NCBI GenBank assembly: GCA_964651045.1
Contig: CAZYVD010000027.1
Span: forward strand, 1 to 32,756
Length of the DNA: 32,756 nucleotides
Direction: 5' to 3'
DNA from: CAZYVD01 sp964651045
GTDB taxonomy: Bacteria > Zhuqueibacterota > QNDG01 > DSAB01
A program made the translations under genes and the position numbers. Of the stretch, positions 24,229 through 31,151 are shown piece after piece. Under the pieces are notes generated by a model. The model did no database searches. It saw only the letters and a program-made list of their open reading frames with translations, and had not been told where the DNA came from. Every line of letters begins with the position of its first letter. The stretch's first letter is position 1.

Positions 24229-24250
24229 ATAAAAATGGCCTAGAAGGCCA
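24229..24250 (-). terminator. Attenuator terminator before the S-component gene
   Basis: On the minus strand TGGCC-TTCTA-GGCCA (24250-24236) is followed by TTTTTATT and then the start codon. The stem is only five bases, so it is modest alone. Its position, and overlap with a competing antiterminator pairing, suggest a ligand-controlled terminator of the upstream cobalamin riboswitch. Confidence 0.6.
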
Positions 24251-24288
24251 GTATTAAACTGCTCAATGTTTCTGCCTTCCCTCGAAGG
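24243..24288 (-). promoter_or_regulatory. Antiterminator and anti-antiterminator pairings of the riboswitch platform
   Basis: Reading the minus strand, GAAGGC (24279-24274) can pair with GCCTTC (24248-24243), which would break the terminator stem. The same GAAGG can instead pair with the preceding CCTTC (24288-24284) in a hairpin with loop GAGG. The two are mutually exclusive, giving a classic three-helix switch between aptamer and gene. The base pairings are directly visible; the regulatory direction is inferred. Confidence 0.6.
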
Positions 24289-24296
24289 TTCACACC

Positions 24297-24472
24297 GAAT
24301 AGGCAGGTCTCCTGGCTCTCCTCTATCCGGTCTGTCTTCCCATCCTTATAGATTCGGACAGTGACATTTATGACCAGATATTTTATTCACCTGTTAGGAC
24401 AATGAGGATCACAGTTGCGGGGCAGCTCCCGATTTTCACGGGATTCCCTATTATCCCTAAGGGCACCTATTC
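24297..24472 (-). ncRNA. Cobalamin riboswitch heading the ECF-S / TonB / nrdDG unit
   Basis: The minus strand shows the aptamer core GGGAATCCCGTGAAAATCGG, then GAGCTGCCCCGCAACTGTG, GTCACTGTCC, GGATGGGAAGAC and a textbook B12 box GAGCCAGGAGACCTGCC. The two ends form a perfect seven-base P1 stem (GAATAGG and CCTATTC at 24466-24472 and 24297-24303). The predicted transcription start lies only a couple of bases upstream of P1. The genes controlled are those down to nrdG, as all are overlapping or nearly so. Confidence 0.97.
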
Positions 24473-24480
24473 TGATTATG

Positions 24481-24509
24481 AATATATTGAATAATAGATG
24501 TAAAGTCAA
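24481..24509 (-). promoter_or_regulatory. Sigma-70-type promoter of the cobalamin-riboswitch operon
   Basis: On the minus strand TTGACT (24509-24504) and TATATT (24486-24481) are separated by 17 bases. Each box is one base from consensus. The expected start, near 24474, coincides with the beginning of the riboswitch P1 stem. Confidence 0.8.
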
Positions 24510-24589
24510 GTATGAATTTTAGTGTTCTAGGGAAATTTTACTCACATACATTTACTCAAAAATAAAGTATCTTTAGAGGAATTGAATTT

Positions 24590-24617
24590 TTTACAAAATT
24601 GATCGTTGCCCCATAAT
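24590..24617 (+). promoter_or_regulatory. Candidate promoter in the spacer
   Basis: TTTACA (24590-24595) and CATAAT (24612-24617) are separated by 16 bases, each one mismatch from consensus. In AT-rich DNA such pairs occur by chance. If real, it would produce a transcript through the two palindromes, either a long leader for the LVIVD gene or a small RNA. Confidence 0.3.
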
Positions 24618-24674
24618 AGAATGTAACCATAAAACAGGATGATTAATTATGAGCACAACAACCAAATAACTACT

Positions 24675-24700
24675 CGTTCCCAAACTCCAGTTTAGGAACG
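24675..24700. repeat. Palindromic REP-like element
   Basis: CGTTCC (24675-24680) pairs with GGAACG (24695-24700), and AAAC with GTTT inside, around a TCCA tetraloop, with a single mismatch. The 26-base element has no T-run on either side, so it is not an obvious terminator. Its form suggests a dispersed intergenic repeat, but only one copy is seen in this window. Confidence 0.5.
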
Positions 24701-24754
24701 ATGTTGAAAATCTCTCTATATATATTCTATACGAAAAATATAGTTATTCTCTTT

Positions 24755-24816
24755 TTTTGGATTGCGCGAGCATGTTGCCGCTTTTAAAAGCGACGCCAAG
24801 GCGTCGCAATCCAAAA
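24755..24816. repeat. Palindromic 62-base MITE- or REP-like element
   Basis: The ends are a perfect 12-base inverted repeat, TTTTGGATTGCG (24755-24766) and CGCAATCCAAAA (24805-24816). Inside are the palindrome CTTTTAAAAG (24781-24790) and GCGACGCC-AA-GGCGTCGC (24790-24807). The GC-rich interior is unlike its AT-rich surroundings. No target-site duplication is evident. Confidence 0.55.
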
Positions 24817-25004
24817 GTGAATATAGAAAATTTGAATACTGCTAATATCTTCGGTTAAATTTTATTTTGAGGCAACACTCACATGATGGTAAAGATATTA
24901 GGGTAAAAGAGTTGAAGATAATCTCAAAAAGTGCGAATAGATTATTTAGTTAGATTATATTTTTGGGTGAGGTGTTGTAAAGAGAGCTCATTTGTAGAAT
25001 TTGT

Positions 25005-25033
25005 TTGCATTTTATTCCTAGAAATGTTATAAT
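25005..25033 (+). promoter_or_regulatory. Candidate promoter of the LVIVD-propeller gene
   Basis: A perfect TATAAT (25028-25033) lies 17 bases after TTGCAT (25005-25010). The predicted start near 25040 is downstream of the first in-frame TTG (25005), so that TTG would be part of the -35 box rather than a start codon. Confidence 0.55.
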
Positions 25034-25061
25034 TCAAAAGACAGTTAAAATCGAGAAAAAA

Positions 25062-27305
25062 TTGAAGAATAAAAAAATAATTTTTGCATTCGCTTTGCTG
25101 CCTTTTTTTGCACATTCCAGACAAGTAGATATTATCAAAAGCGATATGAGCCTGTTTATACATAGGGGATATGGCCAAAAGATATTTAATAATATGGAAG
25201 TCCTGAACAGTAATGATTACCTCAATTCGATTGGCTGTTCAAAATTGATCTACATGGGTAGATGGGGATTCGGTCCATGTGCGGCTGTAGCTGCCATGGG
25301 TGATACTATAGTTTTTGGAAGTGGCTGTTATATAGAAATAGTGAACTTTTCAGATCCTGATGAGGCCGTTGAACTTGGAAGATTAATGTTGCCTGCACCA
25401 ATAAGTGACATAGAAATATCTGGTAATCATCTATATGTATCATCAGGGTATGGTGGATTGCGAATAGTAGATATCTCTGATGTCAAGACTCCAAAAGAGG
25501 TGGGATTTTTCACTACAGAACACTATTCTATTGCTGCTGCAGTAGAAGGGGATAGACTTTATCTTGCAAATGAGTGGGCCGGTCTTCGAATAATAGATAT
25601 TTCTGATCCCGCATCTCCATATGAGCTTGGAACATTTTCTATTGAGGGCTCTACTCAGGGAGTTGCTGTTAATGGAAACTGTGTCTATACAGCAAATTCG
25701 ATGAAGGGGCTTGTTATAATAGATGTTTCGAATCCAGAGAGTCCCTTAGAAAAGGCCATTTTTAATACAAACAGCAGTCCCATTAGTGTTGCCCTTTCCA
25801 ATGATTATGTCTATGTTACCACTTTCAACAAGGGTGTAAGGATTATAGATATATCAAACCCTTTGTCTCCCTTTGAGGTTGGATATCTCGATAGCGGGGA
25901 CGATACTTACGGCATAGATGTGGAGGGGAATATTGTTTGTACCGCTGCAATCGATAGTGGAATAAGAATCTTTGATATCTCAAATCCTGCATCTCCTACC
26001 AGGCTTGGAAGTTTTGATGATGATATTAACTTTATTGATATTGCACTCAATGGCAGCAGTGCTTTCTGTGCCTGTTTTGGTGATGGGGTTATCTCGATAG
26101 ACATATCAGATCCTGCTGGTATTAAAAAGACAACCTCTTTTAATACCATGGATATGAGTGAAGATGTTGCAGTAGAGGCCGGTTATGTGTATGTAAACAC
26201 CGGAGAAGATGGTCTTCGGATAATAGATGTTTCTGATCCGGCAGTTCCTTTTGAGGCTGGTTTTTTTGATGTGGGAGGAGAGACGATTACAGATGTTGAG
26301 GTGCGAGGAGGTTATGGCTATCTTACGGACAGAAAAAATGGTCTTCGTATTATTGATATAAGTAATCCGGGTTCACTTAAGGAATTGAGCAGGAGTGTCA
26401 TAGATTCTACTGGTAGTAATAAAGCATTAAACATTGCATTGAGTGGTGATTATGCATTTCTTGCTGGTGGGGATCTCCAGATTATAGACATATCAGATCC
26501 TTATAATCCGGTAGAAGTAAGTTCAATAAATGTTGGTTCTTCAGTTGATGTTGCAATTGGCAGCAACTATTATGCATATATAAATGATCAGCTTGCAGGG
26601 ATGAGAATAGTGGATATTTCTAATCCAGCCTCTCCATATCAGGTTTCACTCTGTGTTTTGCCGATGGGTTACGGCAGGATAGTTGTAAGGGGTGACTATG
26701 TTTATATGACACGAGGCAACTTTCTTTATATAATCGATGTTTCTGATCCAGCATCACCCCATGAGGTGGCTTCTCTCAATAACTGGTCAAGGGCAATGGC
26801 ACTGGCTCTCAAAGGAGACTATCTTTTTATTACTATTTCGAGTGTAGGAATCTTTGTCGTTGATGTCTCAGACCCAACCTCTCCTGAAGGGGTAGAGATT
26901 TTTAATACTAAAGGATTTCCCAGAGACATTGTTTTTAGAGGAAACTGTGCATACATTGCTGACGGATCTGGCGGCCTGTGTATCTTAACGTTTGACAGAG
27001 GAAAGATATTCACAAACACTCCATCGCAACCAGCGGTTATGCAGAACGTACCAAATCCCTTTAATTCATATACAACGATTCCCTATTATCTGCCAGAGGA
27101 GTGTGAAGTTGAGATATCGCTTTACGATATAAGGGGAAGGCTTGTGAAAAGGCTCGTTAATGGAGAGAGAAAAGAGAGAGGTTATCACATGGCAGGATGG
27201 GATTCTACAGATGATGAGAATCGCAGCGTGAATTCTAGTATATATATTGCAGAAATAAAGATGGGTACTTACAGGAAAGTGATTAAAATGATTTTGATTA
27301 AATGA
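25062..27305 (+). CDS. Secreted LVIVD-repeat beta-propeller protein with C-terminal sorting domain
   Basis: The mature part is a chain of about 42-residue LVIVD repeats, each with a core like LRIIDISDPASPYELG. I count 13 clear copies plus a degenerate last one (14), suggesting two seven-bladed propellers. The last 85 or so residues (from QNVPNPFNSYTTIPYYLPEE to the end) are a FlgD-like Ig / type-9-type sorting domain, with LYDIRGRLVKRLVNGE and GYHMAGWDSTDDE. The N-terminus KNKKIIFAFALLPFFAHS looks like a signal peptide. I place the start at TTG 25062, because the longer frame from TTG 25005 overlaps a probable promoter; no ribosome site is convincing for either. The ligand or partner is unknown. 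Confidence 0.85.
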   Translation: MKNKKIIFAFALLPFFAHSRQVDIIKSDMSLFIHRGYGQKIFNNMEVLNSNDYLNSIGCSKLIYMGRWGFGPCAAVAAMGDTIVFGSGCYIEIVNFSDPDEAVELGRLMLPAPISDIEISGNHLYVSSGYGGLRIVDISDVKTPKEVGFFTTEHYSIAAAVEGDRLYLANEWAGLRIIDISDPASPYELGTFSIEGSTQGVAVNGNCVYTANSMKGLVIIDVSNPESPLEKAIFNTNSSPISVALSNDYVYVTTFNKGVRIIDISNPLSPFEVGYLDSGDDTYGIDVEGNIVCTAAIDSGIRIFDISNPASPTRLGSFDDDINFIDIALNGSSAFCACFGDGVISIDISDPAGIKKTTSFNTMDMSEDVAVEAGYVYVNTGEDGLRIIDVSDPAVPFEAGFFDVGGETITDVEVRGGYGYLTDRKNGLRIIDISNPGSLKELSRSVIDSTGSNKALNIALSGDYAFLAGGDLQIIDISDPYNPVEVSSINVGSSVDVAIGSNYYAYINDQLAGMRIVDISNPASPYQVSLCVLPMGYGRIVVRGDYVYMTRGNFLYIIDVSDPASPHEVASLNNWSRAMALALKGDYLFITISSVGIFVVDVSDPTSPEGVEIFNTKGFPRDIVFRGNCAYIADGSGGLCILTFDRGKIFTNTPSQPAVMQNVPNPFNSYTTIPYYLPEECEVEISLYDIRGRLVKRLVNGERKERGYHMAGWDSTDDENRSVNSSIYIAEIKMGTYRKVIKMILIK

Positions 27306-27329
27306 TCATGCAAAAAGGAGAATGTTGAA

Positions 27330-28559
27330 ATGGTGAGAAAGATTTTATTGTTTATCCTGATGATTATTTTTCTGTTATTAAGTTGTATTCGCGATTTTTC
27401 TATGATCGACCAGCCGATTCCTCTGCGTGATCTGACCGAAACTGAAAAGGACCTGGTCGGCTTGAGCAACGAGTTTGGAATAAACCTCTTCAAAGAGGTT
27501 GTAAAGTCAGAAGAACCTGATACAAACATTTTTATCTCTCCTCTGAGCATTTCAATAGCACTTGGAATGACATACAATGGAGCAGCAGGAGAAACAGAAG
27601 AAGCAATGCGCACAACACTTGGATTTGGCGAAATGACCCGAGAACAGATAAATCAATCTTTTCAAAGTCTTATCACTCTTCTTACAACCATTGATCAAAA
27701 CACGGTTTTTCAGATAGCCAATTCGATATGGTACAAAAAGAATTTTTCTGTGAATAAGGAATTCATAGACATCAATAAAAAATATTTTGATGCAGAGGTA
27801 AGGGAGCTTGACTTTTTTTCTTCAGGGGCAAAAGACATTATTAACGACTGGGTAGAGAATAAGACAAAAGGGAAAATCAAGGAAATTATCGATTTTATAG
27901 ATCCTACTTCTGTGATGTTTATAATTAATGCCATATATTTTCTTGGGGATTGGACTTATCAGTTTGATAAGGATTTAACCTTTAATGCCCCATTCTATAC
28001 TGAAGATGGTTCTCAGGCCGACTGCAGAATGATGAGACAGGAAAATGTTTTCAATTACTTTGAAACCGACGATTTTCAGGCTGTTGAGATACCTTATGGA
28101 AATGAATACTTCAGCATGATTATATTTCTTCCTAAGGAGGGGAGTAGTGTCGACGAGATAGCCGAATCTGTGACTGTAGATAATTGGAAGAGCTGGATAG
28201 GAATGTTTTCAGAAAAAGAGCTCAATCTATTTCTGCCGAAATTTACTATTAAATATTTTATCGATCTCAGCAGTGTGCTCAAGCTGCTTGGAATGGAGAT
28301 TTCATTCGATCCTTTGCGTGCAGATTTTTCCATGATCAATCCAGATTGCGATCTATACATAAGCAGGGTTCTTCACAAGACCTATGTAAAGGTAGATGAG
28401 GAGGGTACAGAAGCCGCTGCAGTTACAGTGGTTGAAATAAGATATACATCAACTGTAACTGAATTTAGAGTAAACCGTCCATTTATATTTATCATAAGAG
28501 AACGCCATTCAGATTCGATCATCTTCATGGGCAGGGTTGTTGATCCCTCCTCAGACTAG
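27330..28559 (+). CDS. Serpin family protease inhibitor, predicted lipoprotein
   Basis: This 409-residue serpin has a lipoprotein signal (LLLSC, lipid-bearing C19). Family features include NIFISPLSISIALGMTYNGA at about 66-85, INAIYFLGDW, and the C-terminal NRPFIFII...GRV. The reactive-loop hinge is EEGTEAAAVT (P17-P8, residues 357-366), the inhibitory type with small residues at P12-P9. By alignment spacing to the conserved N-x-PF, P1-P1' is T373-S374, with Y372 at P2. It should trap serine or cysteine proteases at the cell surface. The ATG has GGAG nearby; the gene follows the LVIVD gene by 24 bases, suggesting an operon. Confidence 0.95.
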   Translation: MVRKILLFILMIIFLLLSCIRDFSMIDQPIPLRDLTETEKDLVGLSNEFGINLFKEVVKSEEPDTNIFISPLSISIALGMTYNGAAGETEEAMRTTLGFGEMTREQINQSFQSLITLLTTIDQNTVFQIANSIWYKKNFSVNKEFIDINKKYFDAEVRELDFFSSGAKDIINDWVENKTKGKIKEIIDFIDPTSVMFIINAIYFLGDWTYQFDKDLTFNAPFYTEDGSQADCRMMRQENVFNYFETDDFQAVEIPYGNEYFSMIIFLPKEGSSVDEIAESVTVDNWKSWIGMFSEKELNLFLPKFTIKYFIDLSSVLKLLGMEISFDPLRADFSMINPDCDLYISRVLHKTYVKVDEEGTEAAAVTVVEIRYTSTVTEFRVNRPFIFIIRERHSDSIIFMGRVVDPSSD

Positions 28560-28591
28560 CAGTGTTTATATCTTAAAAAGGGGAAGGAATA

Positions 28592-30088
28592 ATGAGAAGA
28601 TATTCATTTGCTTTATTTTTACTTATCGCTCTTTTACTTATTAATTGTCGTAAAAAGGGGGAGGAGGGTGGTAAGATTGTAATAGGGGAAAGTGAGCTAA
28701 TTGAAGTAAAGATTCCTCAGGTTCGGTGGGAAAAGAGTCTTGTTGTGACTCAACCAGTTGTGGAGGGAAGGTTTGAGTCGGATAGTGCTGTTGCAGAACT
28801 TCTGATGGATGAGATTTTTTCGAGGGTTTCAAGGGCAGGAGGTTTGAAGGTCTTGAATAACAGTGTTGGCAATGATGCCGAATATGTACTCGAGTGTAAA
28901 TTAAAGGGGGCTGGGGAAAGGATTGGTGTAACATACAGTCTCATCGATTCTGAGAACGATTCGGTTGTATGGAGCACTACTCATGAGGAGGATTTAGAAT
29001 CTATTATGACGATATCAGAGTCGGTTGCCGAGGATGTTGTAAGGATCGTTGAGCCTTCTGGCGAAAAAGTCTATTCTGAATCAAAAAACATAAATCGTGA
29101 TCTGATGAAGCTTTATGTAGAAGGAAGATTACAGTTGAACAGGCATACCAGGGATGGTGTGGAGAATAGTGTGAAAATTTTCAAGAAGGTATTACAGGCA
29201 GATTCAACATTTGTACCTGCCTACACTGCTCTGGCACAAGCCTATTTAGAGATCATCGATAAAAAATGGAGTAGGAATAATATATGGATTGAACTGGCAC
29301 AGAAGGCAGCAAAAAAGGCGGTTGAGATAGACAGAGAATCTGCAGAAGGATACTCGATGCTTGGAAATGTCTATCTAAGATGGGGCGATTTCAAGAAAGC
29401 AGATCAGTGTTTCAGAAGTGGTTTAGAAATAAATCAGAATCTTGTTGATGCATGGTTGGGACTCGGTAGGGTATTTATCAATTATGGATTGTACAGGCCA
29501 GCTCTCGATGTATATGAAAAGGCTTTGTCTCTTGATCCTCTTAACATGGATGTGCTTAGAAGCAGGTCGATGATTCTGATCGGTCTGAAAAGATATAACC
29601 AGGTAGTTAATGAAGTTGGTGAGGCATTGAAGTACAACAGTGGCGATGAGTCGATCCATCAGATACTTGCACTCGCCTACTATTATCTCGGTGATTTAAA
29701 GAGAGCACAAAAGGAGATTATGATTGGCTCTGAGGGTGGAGGGGATGTCCTTTCCAGAGCAATACTAGCTATGATTTATGCAAAGAGGAGAGAATATGAC
29801 AGGGCACTCGAGGTAATTGAGCTCGAAGTAAAACCCGATGTTCATAACAATGGCTCTTTAGCAACGGCTGTGGCCGCTGTCTACTCTCTGCTTGGAAGAA
29901 CGGGGCTTGCTGTTCAGTGGCTGGAAAAGGCTTATCAGTGGGGGTATAGAGAGTATGTCTGGCTTGCGAATGATCCAAATTTTGATACTATAAGAGAGGA
30001 TGAGCGTTTTTCCAGCTTGATGGCCAGAATAGAAGAGGATTGGAGAAGAAATGTAATGTCATACAAAGAGGTAGATGTAGGCAATTAG
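28592..30088 (+). CDS. TPR-repeat lipoprotein with TolB/FlgO-like N-terminal domain
   Basis: The 498-residue protein begins with a lipoprotein signal (LLLINC, C19). Residues of about 50-150 (including LKVLNNSVGNDAEYVLECKL and IGVTYSLIDSENDSVVWSTT) resemble the TolB/FlgO-type domain that often precedes TPR arrays. From about 165 to 470 there are several tetratricopeptide repeats, for example AYTALAQAYLEI and GYSMLGNVYLRWGDFKKADQ. Such proteins serve as scaffolds; the partner is unknown. AAGGGGAAGGA precedes the ATG, 32 bases after the serpin gene, so it is probably in the same transcript. No clear terminator follows. Confidence 0.85.
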   Translation: MRRYSFALFLLIALLLINCRKKGEEGGKIVIGESELIEVKIPQVRWEKSLVVTQPVVEGRFESDSAVAELLMDEIFSRVSRAGGLKVLNNSVGNDAEYVLECKLKGAGERIGVTYSLIDSENDSVVWSTTHEEDLESIMTISESVAEDVVRIVEPSGEKVYSESKNINRDLMKLYVEGRLQLNRHTRDGVENSVKIFKKVLQADSTFVPAYTALAQAYLEIIDKKWSRNNIWIELAQKAAKKAVEIDRESAEGYSMLGNVYLRWGDFKKADQCFRSGLEINQNLVDAWLGLGRVFINYGLYRPALDVYEKALSLDPLNMDVLRSRSMILIGLKRYNQVVNEVGEALKYNSGDESIHQILALAYYYLGDLKRAQKEIMIGSEGGGDVLSRAILAMIYAKRREYDRALEVIELEVKPDVHNNGSLATAVAAVYSLLGRTGLAVQWLEKAYQWGYREYVWLANDPNFDTIREDERFSSLMARIEEDWRRNVMSYKEVDVGN

Positions 30089-30113
30089 ATAAATGGGTTA
30101 GGGCAAAATTATG

Positions 30114-30142
30114 TTGAAATTTGTTTTTAAATTCAATATTAT
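30114..30142 (+). promoter_or_regulatory. Promoter of the HNH nuclease gene
   Basis: TTGAAA (30114-30119) and TATTAT (30137-30142) are separated by exactly 17 bases, each one base off consensus. The predicted start is about 23 bases before the ATG. This suggests the nuclease gene is transcribed independently of the lipoprotein genes before it. Confidence 0.65.
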
Positions 30143-30171
30143 GTTTTTATTAAAAGATAGAAAGAATTTTT

Positions 30172-31146
30172 ATGCCCAGAAGAAAAACAAAAAATAGAAC
30201 TGGAATTACCCGTCTTGAAAATATTGATTACCATGATGCTTGGATTGCATTCGTTTGTGTTAACTGTAAAGAATTAAATACTATTAAAATTGGCCATAAC
30301 TTGCTTACTCCAGAAGAAGCATTCGAAACACAAAGATGGGAATGTTCACATTGTGGTTTCATTCATAGCAAAGATTCTGATCTTCCTTTTGATAATTGGC
30401 CAGAAGAAAATACTTTGGCAGAATCAATAACTGCAATTAGATTTTGGAAAGCATTTTTTCGTATCTCAACAGAACATCCAGAATCTTATTGGAAGCAATG
30501 TAATGTATGTGGTAGAGTTTTACCATTAGCATCTTTCAGCAAACATTTTGGTTGGGGACCGTTGGAACGCCAAATGGAATGTCGTGGCTGTAAGGGAGCC
30601 ATTAATGCCTTATTAAACCCAAAAAGAACTCACCAACAGTTATTTGAATCTTCTGTTAGACGAAGAATAGCTGATTTGCTTTTAGAAGGTGAAAATGAAA
30701 ATATTTCTATTGAAGATTTATTTAAAAGGTTCAATAGCAGATGTTTTAAAACAAAAAAGCCATTAGATATAAATGATAGGAAAAGTTGGGCAATTGATCA
30801 TATCCTTCCTTCTAAATATTTGTATCCATTAACAGTTAGAAATGCTGCACTTCTATCCAGAGAAGCAAATGAAAATAAAAGAGATAGATGGCCCAGTGAA
30901 TTTTATACAAATAGTGAATTAATAGAACTTGCTAGAATAACTGGTGCCGATCTTAATCTGTTATCATCAAAAGAACCAATTATTAATAATAACATAGATG
31001 TTAATGCTTGTGTAAGTCGTGTACTTAAAGTAAGAGAAAGTTCAGATCTTAAAAAGAGAATTGATCAATTAAAAAAAATGTTAATTTCATATAATCTTAT
31101 CGATAAATTATCTCCTGAAAATAAAAAAATTCTTGGCATAGAATGA
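30172..31146 (+). CDS. HNH-type nuclease with two zinc-finger pairs, probable restriction endonuclease
   Basis: This 324-residue protein has four CxxC pairs (C29/C32, C58/C61, C110/C113, C137/C140), a probable pair of zinc-binding structural domains. A C-terminal HNH-like core follows: AIDHILPSKY (catalytic-type D209-H210), then RNAALLSREANENKRDRWP with N224 and the N-x-K pattern. HNH nucleases of this kind cut DNA. The adjacent convergent methyltransferase gene, stop to stop with only five bases between, makes a restriction endonuclease the best guess. The DNA and codons are clearly AT-richer than the upstream genes, suggesting transfer. The start has only a weak AAAG site upstream. Recognition site unknown. 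Confidence 0.75.
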   Translation: MPRRKTKNRTGITRLENIDYHDAWIAFVCVNCKELNTIKIGHNLLTPEEAFETQRWECSHCGFIHSKDSDLPFDNWPEENTLAESITAIRFWKAFFRISTEHPESYWKQCNVCGRVLPLASFSKHFGWGPLERQMECRGCKGAINALLNPKRTHQQLFESSVRRRIADLLLEGENENISIEDLFKRFNSRCFKTKKPLDINDRKSWAIDHILPSKYLYPLTVRNAALLSREANENKRDRWPSEFYTNSELIELARITGADLNLLSSKEPIINNNIDVNACVSRVLKVRESSDLKKRIDQLKKMLISYNLIDKLSPENKKILGIE

Positions 31147-31151
31147 AATCT

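Larger units (their letters stand above)
24510..25004. other. Non-coding spacer between divergent units
   Basis: This stretch of about 500 bases has no credible gene. It separates the minus-strand B12 operon from the plus-strand LVIVD gene. It contains a promoter-like pair at 24590-24617 and two palindromic elements (24675-24700 and 24755-24816). The rest is AT-rich with frequent stops. I see no tRNA or rRNA. Confidence 0.7.

Noticed and set aside
24646..24669. Tiny frame ATG-AGC-ACA-ACA-ACC-AAA-TAA after CAGGAT, encoding MSTTTK
   Set aside because: Six codons is too short to support; no regulated gene follows closely and no run of a diagnostic amino acid suggests an attenuator leader.
24759..24812. 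tRNA-like shape: GGATTGC and GCAATCC ends with internal stems
   Set aside because: There is no TPsiC arm sequence (GTTCRANNC), no proper anticodon loop, and the internal stems do not fit the cloverleaf.
24942..25178. Minus-strand frame of 78 codons over the LVIVD gene start
   Set aside because: It overlaps the probable promoter and signal-peptide region of the LVIVD gene, shows no domain and has no ribosome site.
25400..27000. Regularly spaced similar DNA segments, as in a CRISPR array
   Set aside because: They are the coding repeats of the LVIVD protein, about 126 bases apart, diverged, and in frame throughout.
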